Assembly (NCBI GenBank): GCA_936941515.1
Contig: CAKZJI010000044.1
Span: 1-9,700 of the forward strand
Reading direction: 5' to 3'
Source: an uncultured Propionibacteriaceae bacterium
GTDB lineage: Bacteria > Actinomycetota > Actinomycetes > Propionibacteriales > Propionibacteriaceae
DNA: 9,700 nucleotides
Part shown: positions 1-5,857 of the stretch, piece by piece
Position numbering within the stretch: position 1 is the first letter of the stretch
Layout: each line of letters opens with the position of its first letter
Notes under the pieces: model-generated
The model's input: the letters and a program-made list of their open reading frames with translations, nothing else
Told to the model about the DNA's origin: nothing
The model's database searches: none
Program-made: the position numbers and the translations under genes

Positions 1-16
1 GTAAAACAGGGTTAGA

Positions 17-56
17 GCCAGCAAAACAGCGATAAGGCCAGCAAAGTTTCGGCAGA
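17..56 (+). repeat. Two copies of a ~20-nt GCCAGC-headed repeat
   Basis: The hexamer GCCAGC occurs at 17-22 and again at 37-42, so the period is exactly 20 nt. Each copy is followed by AAA. The first unit reads GCCAGCAAAACAGCGATAAG. It resembles, in inverted orientation, the unit at 5639-5658 (GCCAGCGCTACAGCGCAAGC on the minus strand, 14 of 20 identical). The array probably extends left of the window. It looks like an intergenic short-repeat family and I can assign no function. Confidence 0.45.
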
Positions 57-69
57 GGAAGCGGGGAGC

Positions 70-87
70 GAGGAAGTCGGATTCCTC
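70..87. repeat. Inverted repeat GAGGAA/TTCCTC
   Basis: Positions 70-75 (GAGGAA) are perfectly complementary to 82-87 (TTCCTC) across a 6-nt loop. It is the first of a run of short stems in this gene-free stretch and may be the 5' edge of the candidate structured RNA, or an independent hairpin. Confidence 0.35.
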
Positions 88-122
88 ACAACGTTCAACG
101 CCCAAGGCCGCGGTGGTGGCAA

Positions 123-513
123 GGAGGTTTATTCACAGACGGCGCCGCGGTCGGTGAAACCCTGGCCAGGGTGCGTTTGAGGATGACTGTGAACAAGCCT
201 CCGGGACTTGGGTGATCCCGAACCACCGAAACAAGTACACCGAAACGGTGGTGGCTCTGGTTTCAATCCGCTCTAAGGTTCGCGGTGGTTGCGGACCCTA
301 CCCTCTGACACGCCGTCCTGACAAGCCCTGTTGTGGCGTTCTTACACACCACACCCTTCCGTCCCTTCCAGGTAGCGGACAGAACCTGTCCTCAATGGGG
401 TGAAACCCCTTGTCAGGTGCCATACACACCTGAGGCTGTTTTCGGTGGCTCTCCAACACCCCTGTCCGGGGGTGTCTCCAAGATGCCCAGTTACGGGGGG
501 GGTTGAGCATCTT
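123..513. ncRNA. Candidate structured RNA of unknown family (hairpin-dense gene-free region)
   Basis: No frame here gives a convincing protein, but consecutive complementary arms cover almost the whole stretch. They are 123-138 with 187-202 (15 of 16 pairs, one a G-U, enclosing 48 nt); 222-228 with 246-252; 267-271 with 291-295; 310-314 with 335-339 plus inner 321-324 with 331-334; 377-382 with 386-391 (3-nt loop); 393-400 with 406-412 (one bulged T, loop TGAAA); 413-419 with 427-433; 456-462 with 469-475; and 480-486 with 507-513. Several arms compete for partners around 377-433, as in switching RNAs. I could not match it to tmRNA, RNase P RNA, SRP RNA or 6S RNA. The strand is undecided; A-rich loops such as TGAAA and the loop at 229-245 mildly favour plus. 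A chance cluster of stems in GC-rich DNA remains possible. The rest of 1-670, including 514-670, shows nothing else I can support. Confidence 0.4.
159..172. repeat. 14-bp perfect palindrome ACCCTGGCCAGGGT
   Basis: This gapless 7+7 dyad lies inside the loop closed by the 123-138/187-202 stem. Because it has no loop it could be a protein-binding dyad as easily as part of an RNA fold. Confidence 0.4.
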
Positions 514-670
514 CGTCGGAGTCTACCTCGGCTGGTCGAGGGGGTTGGGGTGGTCGTTTGGCCGCCGGGGTGGTTTCGACACGGGCTGCTCCTTCGTCGC
601 GGCCCGGCTCAACCGATTTCACGAGGTTTCCCTTCCTTGACTGACCCTGACGCTCTTCCCGAGTGCGAGA

Positions 671-1153
671 TCAGTGATCGGCGCCGTCGAGCTGTTCGAC
701 GAGGTGTTGCAGCAGCGGGCCGGCGACCTCGATGGTGTCGGAGGCGCCGCCCTCGGAACCGGGCGCATTGATGATGATTGCGCGGGTCCCGGCGCACTCC
801 ACCACCCCCGCCAGGCCCCGCGACAGCAGGGCGCGGGGGGTTTTCTCGGCGCCGTGACGGCGAATGGCCTCCATAATTCCGGGCAGTTCGCAGGCGAGCA
901 GGTCGAGGGTGGCCTCGACGGTGACGTCGCGGGGTCCGACGCCCGTGCCGCCGGTGGTGAGCACCACCCGTGCCCCGGAGGCGACGGCCTCCCGGATGGC
1001 GGCACGAATCATGACGAGATTGTCGGGGACGACCCTCGGGTCGCGGGTCTCGAACCCCAAAGCGTCCAGGGCCTGCCGCAGCAGCGGACCGGAACGGTCG
1101 GAGTAGGCCCCGGAGACTGCTCGGTCCGAACACGTGATCACTGCGGCCAACAT
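671..1153 (-). CDS. MogA/MoaB-family molybdenum cofactor biosynthesis protein
   Basis: This 160-residue cytosolic protein belongs to the MoCF_biosynth fold. Family members bind molybdopterin and either adenylylate it (MogA-type reaction) or act as MoaB homologues in molybdenum cofactor synthesis. The signature is clear: VPDN at 42-45, LTTGGTGVGPRDVTVEAT from 65 to 82, and a C-terminal PGSEGG loop at 131-136 corresponding to the family's LPGxP loop. D44 and D76 align with the two conserved aspartates of MogA. The frame is open upstream to 1360, but the ATG at 1153 starts the conserved MLAAVITCSDR beta strand. An AGGAG lies 14 nt upstream, which is rather far. The gene follows hydrolase A after 103 nt on the same strand and could share its transcript. 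No other cofactor genes are in view, so mogA and moaB cannot be told apart here. Confidence 0.9.
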   Translation of the reverse strand: MLAAVITCSDRAVSGAYSDRSGPLLRQALDALGFETRDPRVVPDNLVMIRAAIREAVASGARVVLTTGGTGVGPRDVTVEATLDLLACELPGIMEAIRRHGAEKTPRALLSRGLAGVVECAGTRAIIINAPGSEGGASDTIEVAGPLLQHLVEQLDGADH

Positions 1154-1227
1154 GCGGGAAATCGTAACTCCTGTGCCTCGGTGTTCGCCGGGTCGGGGTC
1201 CTTCCTGGGAACCGGGTGCGCCGATTC

Positions 1228-1245
1228 CCGGGAAGGACATCCCGG
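1228..1245 (-). terminator. Weak hairpin after hydrolase A
   Basis: CCGGGA (1228-1233) pairs with TCCCGG (1240-1245) around a 6-nt loop, 11 nt beyond the hydrolase A stop. There is no T tract. It may reduce read-through into the mog-like gene, but it is weak evidence for true termination. Confidence 0.25.
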
Positions 1246-1256
1246 AGAGTCCTCGC

Positions 1257-2075
1257 TCAGCCCTTGTGGGCGTCGAGCACTTTGCCGAGGTAGGCGCCGA
1301 ACTCGGGGACGAGGGAGTCGTGGTCAAGCCCCGCAGGCCATTCCGACCAGACATGTTCAAAACCCAGGGCTTCGTAGTAGCCGACGCCTATCTTCGCGCT
1401 GTTGATGGCGCCACTGTAGGCGGTTTCGTCCTTCTCGCCCGTCACGAAATTCAGCGACAGGGCCGACTTCGCGTGCTGGGAGACATTGTCGCCCCAGACC
1501 GGCGGCGCCGCGGGTCCGTCGCCGCCACCGAGGGCGAGAAGACCGCCATCCTGCATGGTGTTGGCGTACTTGGGGAAGAAATACATGGTGATGAAATCCG
1601 CGCCCTCGGCATACCCGACGAGCCACAGGACCGCCGGATTCGCCCCGTAGGTGGACTGCACGTGTGAGAAGAGTTCCGTGAGATAGGTGATCTTCACATC
1701 GGTTGGGGTCGTCACCCACGACCCATCCGTGCTGGGGGTGCGTACCGAGACGACGTCGAGCCCCCGCGCGGTGGCGGCCTCCACGATGCTGCCGGGGCCG
1801 GCCAGGCCACCAGGCAGGTTCGCGTTGTCGCCGTCGTGATCCTGGTCGTGCAGCGGATGGTCCTTGCAGTCGAGGTAGACGACCAGCCCGGTCCTCACGG
1901 AGCCGGCTGGGTAGAAACGGGCGCTGGAACTCGTGCCGGCGGAGTCGGTGAAGGTGAAAGACGTGCTGTTCACCGCGGCTGAGGCCTTGGGGACCGTCTG
2001 CGACAGGTACGCGCCGGAGGCGAGAGTCGCCGCCATGAGGCCTGTGACGGCGCGACGTGAGAGATGAGCTGACAT
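1257..2075 (-). CDS. Tat-exported alpha/beta-hydrolase-like protein A, catalytic Ser replaced by Ala (likely pseudoenzyme)
   Basis: This 272-aa protein is probably exported in folded form by the Tat pathway. The N-terminus is MSAHLSRRAVTGLMAATLASG, with a twin arginine at 7-8, a hydrophobic stretch and an AxA-like cleavage region near 31-35. The start at 2075 is chosen over the upstream-open frame because it begins the signal peptide and has AAGGAAGG 8 nt upstream. The fold resembles an alpha/beta hydrolase: VVYLD strand, the elbow region LWLVGYAEGADF (149-160), an acid at D216 (GEKDE) and a histidine at H252 (LDHD). The elbow residue is A156, not Ser, and the loop after VVYLD reads CKD where paralogue B has GDG. 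So the acid and His remain, but the nucleophile and the probable oxyanion loop do not. It is not frameshifted and has a full-length, well-kept frame. It could bind a ligand, partner or wall component rather than hydrolyse. The substrate is unknown. Confidence 0.8.
   Translation of the reverse strand: MSAHLSRRAVTGLMAATLASGAYLSQTVPKASAAVNSTSFTFTDSAGTSSSARFYPAGSVRTGLVVYLDCKDHPLHDQDHDGDNANLPGGLAGPGSIVEAATARGLDVVSVRTPSTDGSWVTTPTDVKITYLTELFSHVQSTYGANPAVLWLVGYAEGADFITMYFFPKYANTMQDGGLLALGGGDGPAAPPVWGDNVSQHAKSALSLNFVTGEKDETAYSGAINSAKIGVGYYEALGFEHVWSEWPAGLDHDSLVPEFGAYLGKVLDAHKG
1777..1811. repeat. 35-nt block identical to 2846-2880 (hydrolase paralogues)
   Basis: A 35-nt stretch in hydrolase A is base-for-base identical to 2846-2880 in hydrolase B. 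It encodes the GLAGPGSIVEA segment. Synonymous positions are unchanged within it, although the genes diverge on both sides. Confidence 0.8.
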
Positions 2076-2127
2076 TGACAAAACCTTCCTTTCGACCCCC
2101 TGAGATTCCTGCGGACGCGGTCGCGCG

Positions 2128-2156
2128 TCGCTACGACCGTCCCGGTGGCATGCCAA
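2128..2156 (-). promoter_or_regulatory. Predicted promoter of hydrolase A
   Basis: On the minus strand TTGGCA (2151-2156) is separated by exactly 17 nt from TAGCGA (2128-2133), a reasonable SigA-type -35/-10 pair. It predicts a leader of about 45 nt before the ATG at 2075. Hydrolase A could therefore be transcribed independently of hydrolase B. Confidence 0.4.
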
Positions 2157-2161
2157 GAACA

Positions 2162-2179
2162 GGGACCGTGTGCGGTCCC
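2162..2179. promoter_or_regulatory. Palindrome GGGACCG-N4-CGGTCCC, operator or hairpin
   Basis: There are perfect 7-nt arms at 2162-2168 and 2173-2179. The dyad ends 5 bp upstream of the predicted -35 of hydrolase A, a typical place for an activator site. Read as RNA on the minus strand it forms a 7-bp stem with a 4-nt loop followed by TGTTCTT. It could therefore equally be a weak terminator for hydrolase B, about 150 nt beyond that stop. Confidence 0.4.
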
Positions 2180-2328
2180 ATTGCGTTGCCTGTACTGGTG
2201 TGCCCCACGACGGTCCCCGCTCCATTTCCCACCATCCGCGGAACCGTCTGACTGAAGTTATTGGCTTCACGCTAACACGGGGCCGGTTCACCGCTCCTGG
2301 TGTTTGTTCAGCCTCCTGTGTGGGGTTT

Positions 2329-3141
2329 TCACTCCTCGTCGTAGGCGTCGATCACGGTGCCGAGGTAGGTGCCGAATTCGTGGGTGATGGTGAGGTGATC
2401 GTGTTCCCGGGGCCAATGCGACCACACGTGCTCGAATCCCGCGGACCGGTAGAAGGCGGCGGTTTCCTGGGCTCCGCCTAGGGCGTCGTAGTCGTCGGTG
2501 CGGTCTAGTTCCCCGGTTACTAGGTTCAGCGACAGATTCGACTTCGCGTACTGGGAGAAGGATCCGGTCCACTCCGGGCCCGGGGCGTCGCCGCCGCCGA
2601 AGACGAGGAAACCGCCGGTCTCTATGTCGTTGGCCCGGTGGGGGAAGAAGTACCGGGTGATGAACTCCGAGCCCCCGGAGTAACCCACCAGCCACAGGGC
2701 AGCGGTGTTCGCTCCGTACGTGGTCCGCACGTGCTGGAGCAGCTCATTGAGGTAGGTGATCTTTGCGTTGTGGTCGCTGTGCCACCACATGCCGTCTGCG
2801 CTCGGGGTGTGTACCGAGAGAACGTCGTGGCTTCGTGCGAGTGCTGCCTCCACGATGCTGCCGGGGCCGGCCAGGCCACCGGGGAAGTTCGGGTTGTCGC
2901 CGTCGTGGTCCTGGTCGTGGAGTTGCTGGCCGTCGCCGTCGAGGTAGACGACCAGCCCGGCCTTGGTCGCTCCGGCGGAGTAGAACCTGCATCCGGAGCT
3001 GGAGCCGTTGGATGCGGTGAAAGTAAACGGGGTGCTCGGTGTGGCTGCCGTAGCCTGCTGAGACTGATGATGCAGCAGGGCCCCGGACGCGATGGTCGCC
3101 ATGAGGCCGATGGTGGCGCGACGGGAGAGTGAGTCCGACAT
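2329..3141 (-). CDS. Tat-exported alpha/beta-hydrolase-like protein B (intact Ser-Asp-His)
   Basis: This is a 270-aa putative secreted serine hydrolase or esterase. MSDSLSRRATIGLMATIASG gives a twin-arginine signal (RR at 7-8) with likely cleavage near residues 30-33. The start at 3141 is set by this signal and by AGGAAGGA 9 nt upstream; the frame is open further upstream but encodes nothing recognisable there. The nucleophile elbow is LVGYSGGSEF with S155, a GxSxG match. D213 (GELD) and H249 (HDH) are the likely partners, and VVYLDGDG (64-71) is the probable oxyanion-hole loop. An acidic DQDHDGDN segment (76-83) looks like a DxDxDG calcium loop. It is the paralogue of the protein encoded 253 nt downstream, with long runs of identical residues. 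I do not recognise a characterised subfamily, so the substrate is unknown; surface ester or polymer cleavage is only a guess. Confidence 0.85.
   Translation of the reverse strand: MSDSLSRRATIGLMATIASGALLHHQSQQATAATPSTPFTFTASNGSSSGCRFYSAGATKAGLVVYLDGDGQQLHDQDHDGDNPNFPGGLAGPGSIVEAALARSHDVLSVHTPSADGMWWHSDHNAKITYLNELLQHVRTTYGANTAALWLVGYSGGSEFITRYFFPHRANDIETGGFLVFGGGDAPGPEWTGSFSQYAKSNLSLNLVTGELDRTDDYDALGGAQETAAFYRSAGFEHVWSHWPREHDHLTITHEFGTYLGTVIDAYDEE
2846..2880. repeat. 35-nt block identical to 1777-1811 (hydrolase paralogues)
   Basis: This is the second copy of the identical block described at 1777-1811, here within hydrolase B. It is a mark of recent duplication or gene conversion between the neighbours. 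Confidence 0.8.
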
Positions 3142-3259
3142 GCGGGGAAGTCCTTCCTGGCGTCTATGTGGATACAGAAGTAAATCCACCGTAACACGAG
3201 CAATGTTCCACTCCCCGTGAGACAGAGTGGCCACCGGGTGTCCCGCGTCAGGTTCCTCC

Positions 3260-3288
3260 CCGACCACATGCGCGCCACGCCCTAGGCT
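3260..3288 (+). promoter_or_regulatory. Predicted promoter of secA2
   Basis: CCGACC (3260-3265) and TAGGCT (3283-3288) are separated by 17 nt. TAGGCT fits the TANNNT -10 pattern common in high-GC actinobacteria. Transcription would begin at about 3294-3297. That is downstream of the in-frame ATG at 3291 and about 20 nt before the GTG at 3315, which supports the GTG as the start. Confidence 0.4.
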
Positions 3289-3314
3289 GGATGACACCCG
3301 ACCCAGGAGTCATC

Positions 3315-5585
3315 GTGCCCCTCACATCCGTTGCCGACCGTCTGCGCGAGTCCATGTGGCGTTCCGCCAACGACAAACGCATCAAACGCCTCCAGCGGGT
3401 GGTGGACGCCATGCCGGAGAACCCGCCCGAGGCCCCGACATCCCTCGACGCGACCAGTGACGCCGAACTGGCCGGTTTCCTGGCGGTCGCAGGTGAGGTG
3501 GCGGGCCGGGAGGTGGGGCTCGACCCCTTCCCCAACCAGTACCTGGCCGCCGCCGCCCTGCTGCGAGGGTTCTCCATCGAACTGGCGACCGGGGAGGGCA
3601 AGACCCTCGTGGGTGCGATGGCCGCCGCCGGCTGGGCCCTGGAGGGGCGCCACGTCCACGTGCTGACCGCCAACGACTACCTCGCGGCCCGCGACGCCGA
3701 CTGGATGGGTCCGCTGTACCGCGGCCTCGGCCTGACCTGCGCTGCTGTGCAGGCCGACCAGGACCTCACCGCCCGGCAGGTCGCCTACGCGGCCGACATC
3801 ACCTACTCCTCGGTGGCCGAGGCCGGTTTCGACCTGCTCCGCGACCGCCTCGCCGCCCGGCCCGGGGACCGCACCGGGGCCCGCCGCGAGGTGGTGCTCG
3901 TCGACGAGGCCGACGCGGTCCTGCTCGACGAGGCCCGCGTGCCCCTGGTGCTGGCCGCCGACGCCGAACCGCACCGCGACGACCACGCCCTGGTGCTCGC
4001 TTCCTACGTGCGAGGCCTCGAAGCGGGCCGCGACTATGTCGTCGCGCCCGACCGCCGCACCGTCCACCTCACCGACGACGGGTTGCGCCGCGTCGAGGAC
4101 GACCACCCCGGCCGCGACCTGTTCGGCACCGACTCCGAGTTCCTCGTCTCGCTGAACCTCGCCCTCCACGCCCACGCCGCCCTGGAACGCGACGTCGACT
4201 ACCTCGTCGCCGACGACCGCGTCTGGCTCGTCAGTGGGTCGCGGGGAAGGGTGGACCGGCTGCAACGCTGGCCCGACGGGTTGCAGCTCGCCGTCGAGGC
4301 GAAGGAGGCCCTCGATACCGCACCCGGACTCCAGGTCCTCGACCAGCTCGTCATCGCCGAACTGGTCGGCGGCTACGAAAAACTCGTCGGCATGAGCGCG
4401 ACCATGCGGGCCGCCGACGAGGAACTCGAATCCCTGTACGGGCTGCAGGTCGCGGTGATCCCGTCGCACCTGCCGTGCCGCCGCACCGACCACCCCACCC
4501 GGCTCCACGCCACCTCCGAGCATCGCGACGCGGCCCTGGCGGACCTCGTCCGGGACTCCGGGAAGCGGGGACGTCCCGTGCTGGTCGCGACCCAGAGTGT
4601 GAGGGAATCGGAGCGGATCGCGGACCTGCTGCGCGGCCTCGGCGTCGAATGCGTGCTGCTGAACGCCCGCAACGCCACCGAGGAGGCCGCGATCATCTCG
4701 CGGGCCGGTGAGGCGGGCCGGGTCACGGTCTCGACGCAGATGGCCGGGCGCGGCACCGACGTGGTGCCCTCCCCCGAGGCCGTCGACGCGGGCGGGCTGC
4801 TGGTGGTCGGGGTGGGGCGTTTCCCCAGCGCCCGGCTCGACGACCAGCTCCGCGGCCGCGCCGGACGGCAGGGCGATCCGGGGGAGTCGGTGTTCCTCAC
4901 CAGCCTCGCGGACCGCCTCGTCACCGACAACGACCCCGACCATCCCAAACCCGCGGTCGTGGACGGCGGCGGTGAAGTCGAACAGTGCCGCGCGAACCGT
5001 CGCGTCCTGGGGGTCGTGGACCACGCGCAGCGGGTCAGCGACGGCGAGCAGCGCAACCTGAGGTGGCTGTCGTGGCGCTACGGCGAACTGCTGCGCCGCC
5101 AACGCACCCACCTCGTCGAGGTGCGCGAAACCTGTCTCGAGGGGCCCGAGGCCCTCGACCGGCTCGCCGACCACGCGCCCGAGGAGGTCGCGGAGCTGGA
5201 TGAGCGGGTCGGGCAGGACGAACTCGAGGAAGGGGCGCGACTGGCGCTGGTCGCAGCCCTCGACGCCGCCTGGAGCGCGCACCTCGGGCACGCCGCCGAG
5301 CTGCGCGAGGGCATCCACCTGCGGGTGCTGGCCCGCGAGGATCCGCTGACCGAGTTCGAGAAGGAGATGGGGGCGGCCTACCAGGGACTCGCCGAGAGCA
5401 TCCTCGACGACGCCGTCGTCGCCCTCCTGGAAGCCCCGGTCGTCGACGGGCGGCTGGACCTGGAATCGCTGGGGTCCCGCATCCCCAGCGCCACCTGGGC
5501 TTACACCGTCACCGACAACGAACTGGGCGACGACTTCACCCGGATGGGTCGCGCCCTGCGCCGTCGCCTCGCGGGTCGGGGATAG
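3315..5585 (+). CDS. secA2: Accessory Sec preprotein translocase ATPase SecA2
   Basis: This is the motor ATPase that drives a subset of proteins through the membrane SecYEG channel. SecA hallmarks occur in order: ELATGEGKT Walker A (89-97), HVLTANDYLAARD (115-127), LVDEADAVLLDEAR Walker B/DEAD (195-208), a preprotein cross-linking region (about 210-330), STQMAGRGTD (473-482), DQLRGRAGRQGDPG (510-523) and the helical LREGIHLRVLAREDPL (663-678). At 756 aa it is shorter than a housekeeping SecA (about 900 aa) and lacks the C-terminal Cys-rich zinc domain, as expected of actinobacterial SecA2. The frame is open from an ATG at 3291, but AGGAG with a 5-nt spacer precedes the GTG at 3315 and no SD precedes the ATG. 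The gene is divergent from the Tat-hydrolase pair and followed by a 272-nt repeat-bearing gap. No accessory SecY or dedicated substrate gene is visible. Confidence 0.93.
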   Translation: MPLTSVADRLRESMWRSANDKRIKRLQRVVDAMPENPPEAPTSLDATSDAELAGFLAVAGEVAGREVGLDPFPNQYLAAAALLRGFSIELATGEGKTLVGAMAAAGWALEGRHVHVLTANDYLAARDADWMGPLYRGLGLTCAAVQADQDLTARQVAYAADITYSSVAEAGFDLLRDRLAARPGDRTGARREVVLVDEADAVLLDEARVPLVLAADAEPHRDDHALVLASYVRGLEAGRDYVVAPDRRTVHLTDDGLRRVEDDHPGRDLFGTDSEFLVSLNLALHAHAALERDVDYLVADDRVWLVSGSRGRVDRLQRWPDGLQLAVEAKEALDTAPGLQVLDQLVIAELVGGYEKLVGMSATMRAADEELESLYGLQVAVIPSHLPCRRTDHPTRLHATSEHRDAALADLVRDSGKRGRPVLVATQSVRESERIADLLRGLGVECVLLNARNATEEAAIISRAGEAGRVTVSTQMAGRGTDVVPSPEAVDAGGLLVVGVGRFPSARLDDQLRGRAGRQGDPGESVFLTSLADRLVTDNDPDHPKPAVVDGGGEVEQCRANRRVLGVVDHAQRVSDGEQRNLRWLSWRYGELLRRQRTHLVEVRETCLEGPEALDRLADHAPEEVAELDERVGQDELEEGARLALVAALDAAWSAHLGHAAELREGIHLRVLAREDPLTEFEKEMGAAYQGLAESILDDAVVALLEAPVVDGRLDLESLGSRIPSATWAYTVTDNELGDDFTRMGRALRRRLAGRG

Positions 5586-5638
5586 CGTCTGCCTGCCTTG
5601 TGGGGTCGGTGCGGGGTTCGCTTGTCTTGTGGTCGTTT

Positions 5639-5736
5639 GCTTGCGCTGTAGCGCTGGCGTTTGACGGTTGGGGTGGCGTTTCCGTCGGTAAGGCTGGCGG
5701 ATGACGGTAGGGCCAGCGGATGACGGGAGGGCTGGC
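5639..5736. repeat. Tandem array of five degenerate 19-21 nt units
   Basis: The units are 5639-5658, 5659-5677, 5678-5698, 5699-5717 and 5718-5736. In minus-strand sense each begins GCCAGC or a close variant, for example GCCAGCCCTCCCGTCATCC and GCCACCCCAACCGTCAAAC. One unit (5699-5717) has the GGCC core flipped. The array lies between secA2 and the PRPP synthase-like gene. The variable spacing and the lack of a strictly conserved repeat argue against CRISPR. The flanks of the 5586-5857 gap hold only this array and the hairpin near 5814. Confidence 0.6.
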
Positions 5737-5813
5737 GTCGAGGCGGGCGATCGCTGACAGGAGTTTGACGGGTACCGTGTCGCGGCCCCCTTTGGCGGTC
5801 TCGGCGACGGCCT

Positions 5814-5829
5814 CCCCACTAGGGTGGGG
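5814..5829 (+). promoter_or_regulatory. Hairpin CCCCAC-TAGG-GTGGGG with embedded TAGGGT
   Basis: Perfect 6-nt arms flank a 4-nt loop, 28 nt before the GTG at 5858. TAGGGT (5820-5825) inside it fits the TANNNT -10 pattern, but no good -35 is visible. The site could therefore be a promoter core, an operator dyad or a leader hairpin. Confidence 0.3.
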
Positions 5830-5846
5830 ACCTACAGCCGTCTAAC

Positions 5847-5852
5847 AAGGAG
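5847..5852 (+). promoter_or_regulatory. Ribosome binding site AAGGAG
   Basis: AAGGAG lies 5 nt upstream of GTG at 5858. It fixes that GTG as the start of the PRPP synthase-like gene and shows that its translation signal is intact despite the frame break downstream. Confidence 0.7.
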
Positions 5853-5857
5853 AGACC

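Noticed and set aside
66..80. GAGGAAGTC as an RNase P RNA P4-like segment
   Set aside because: The downstream conserved parts of RNase P RNA (for example ACAGAA and the 3' P4 strand) are not found, and the segment forms its own small hairpin.
261..276. GTTTCAATCC-like string suggesting a CRISPR repeat
   Set aside because: It occurs once only; there are no evenly spaced identical repeats or spacers here.
212..771. Short frames in the left gene-free region as small proteins
   Set aside because: No SD-start pairs, composition unlike the real genes here, and the sequence is better explained by hairpin arms.
674..1667. Long plus-strand frames across the mog-like gene and hydrolase A
   Set aside because: The minus-strand frames carry the family motifs. 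The plus translations are low-complexity and lack a credible start context.
5639..5736. CRISPR array
   Set aside because: Units are degenerate, directly abutting and only 19-21 nt, with no spacers and no cas genes.
3282..5819. 845-codon open frame on the minus strand opposite secA2
   Set aside because: It is an antisense shadow of GC-rich codon bias. The plus-strand frame carries every SecA motif, and the minus translation is Gly/Val/Glu/Gln/His-rich without any domain.
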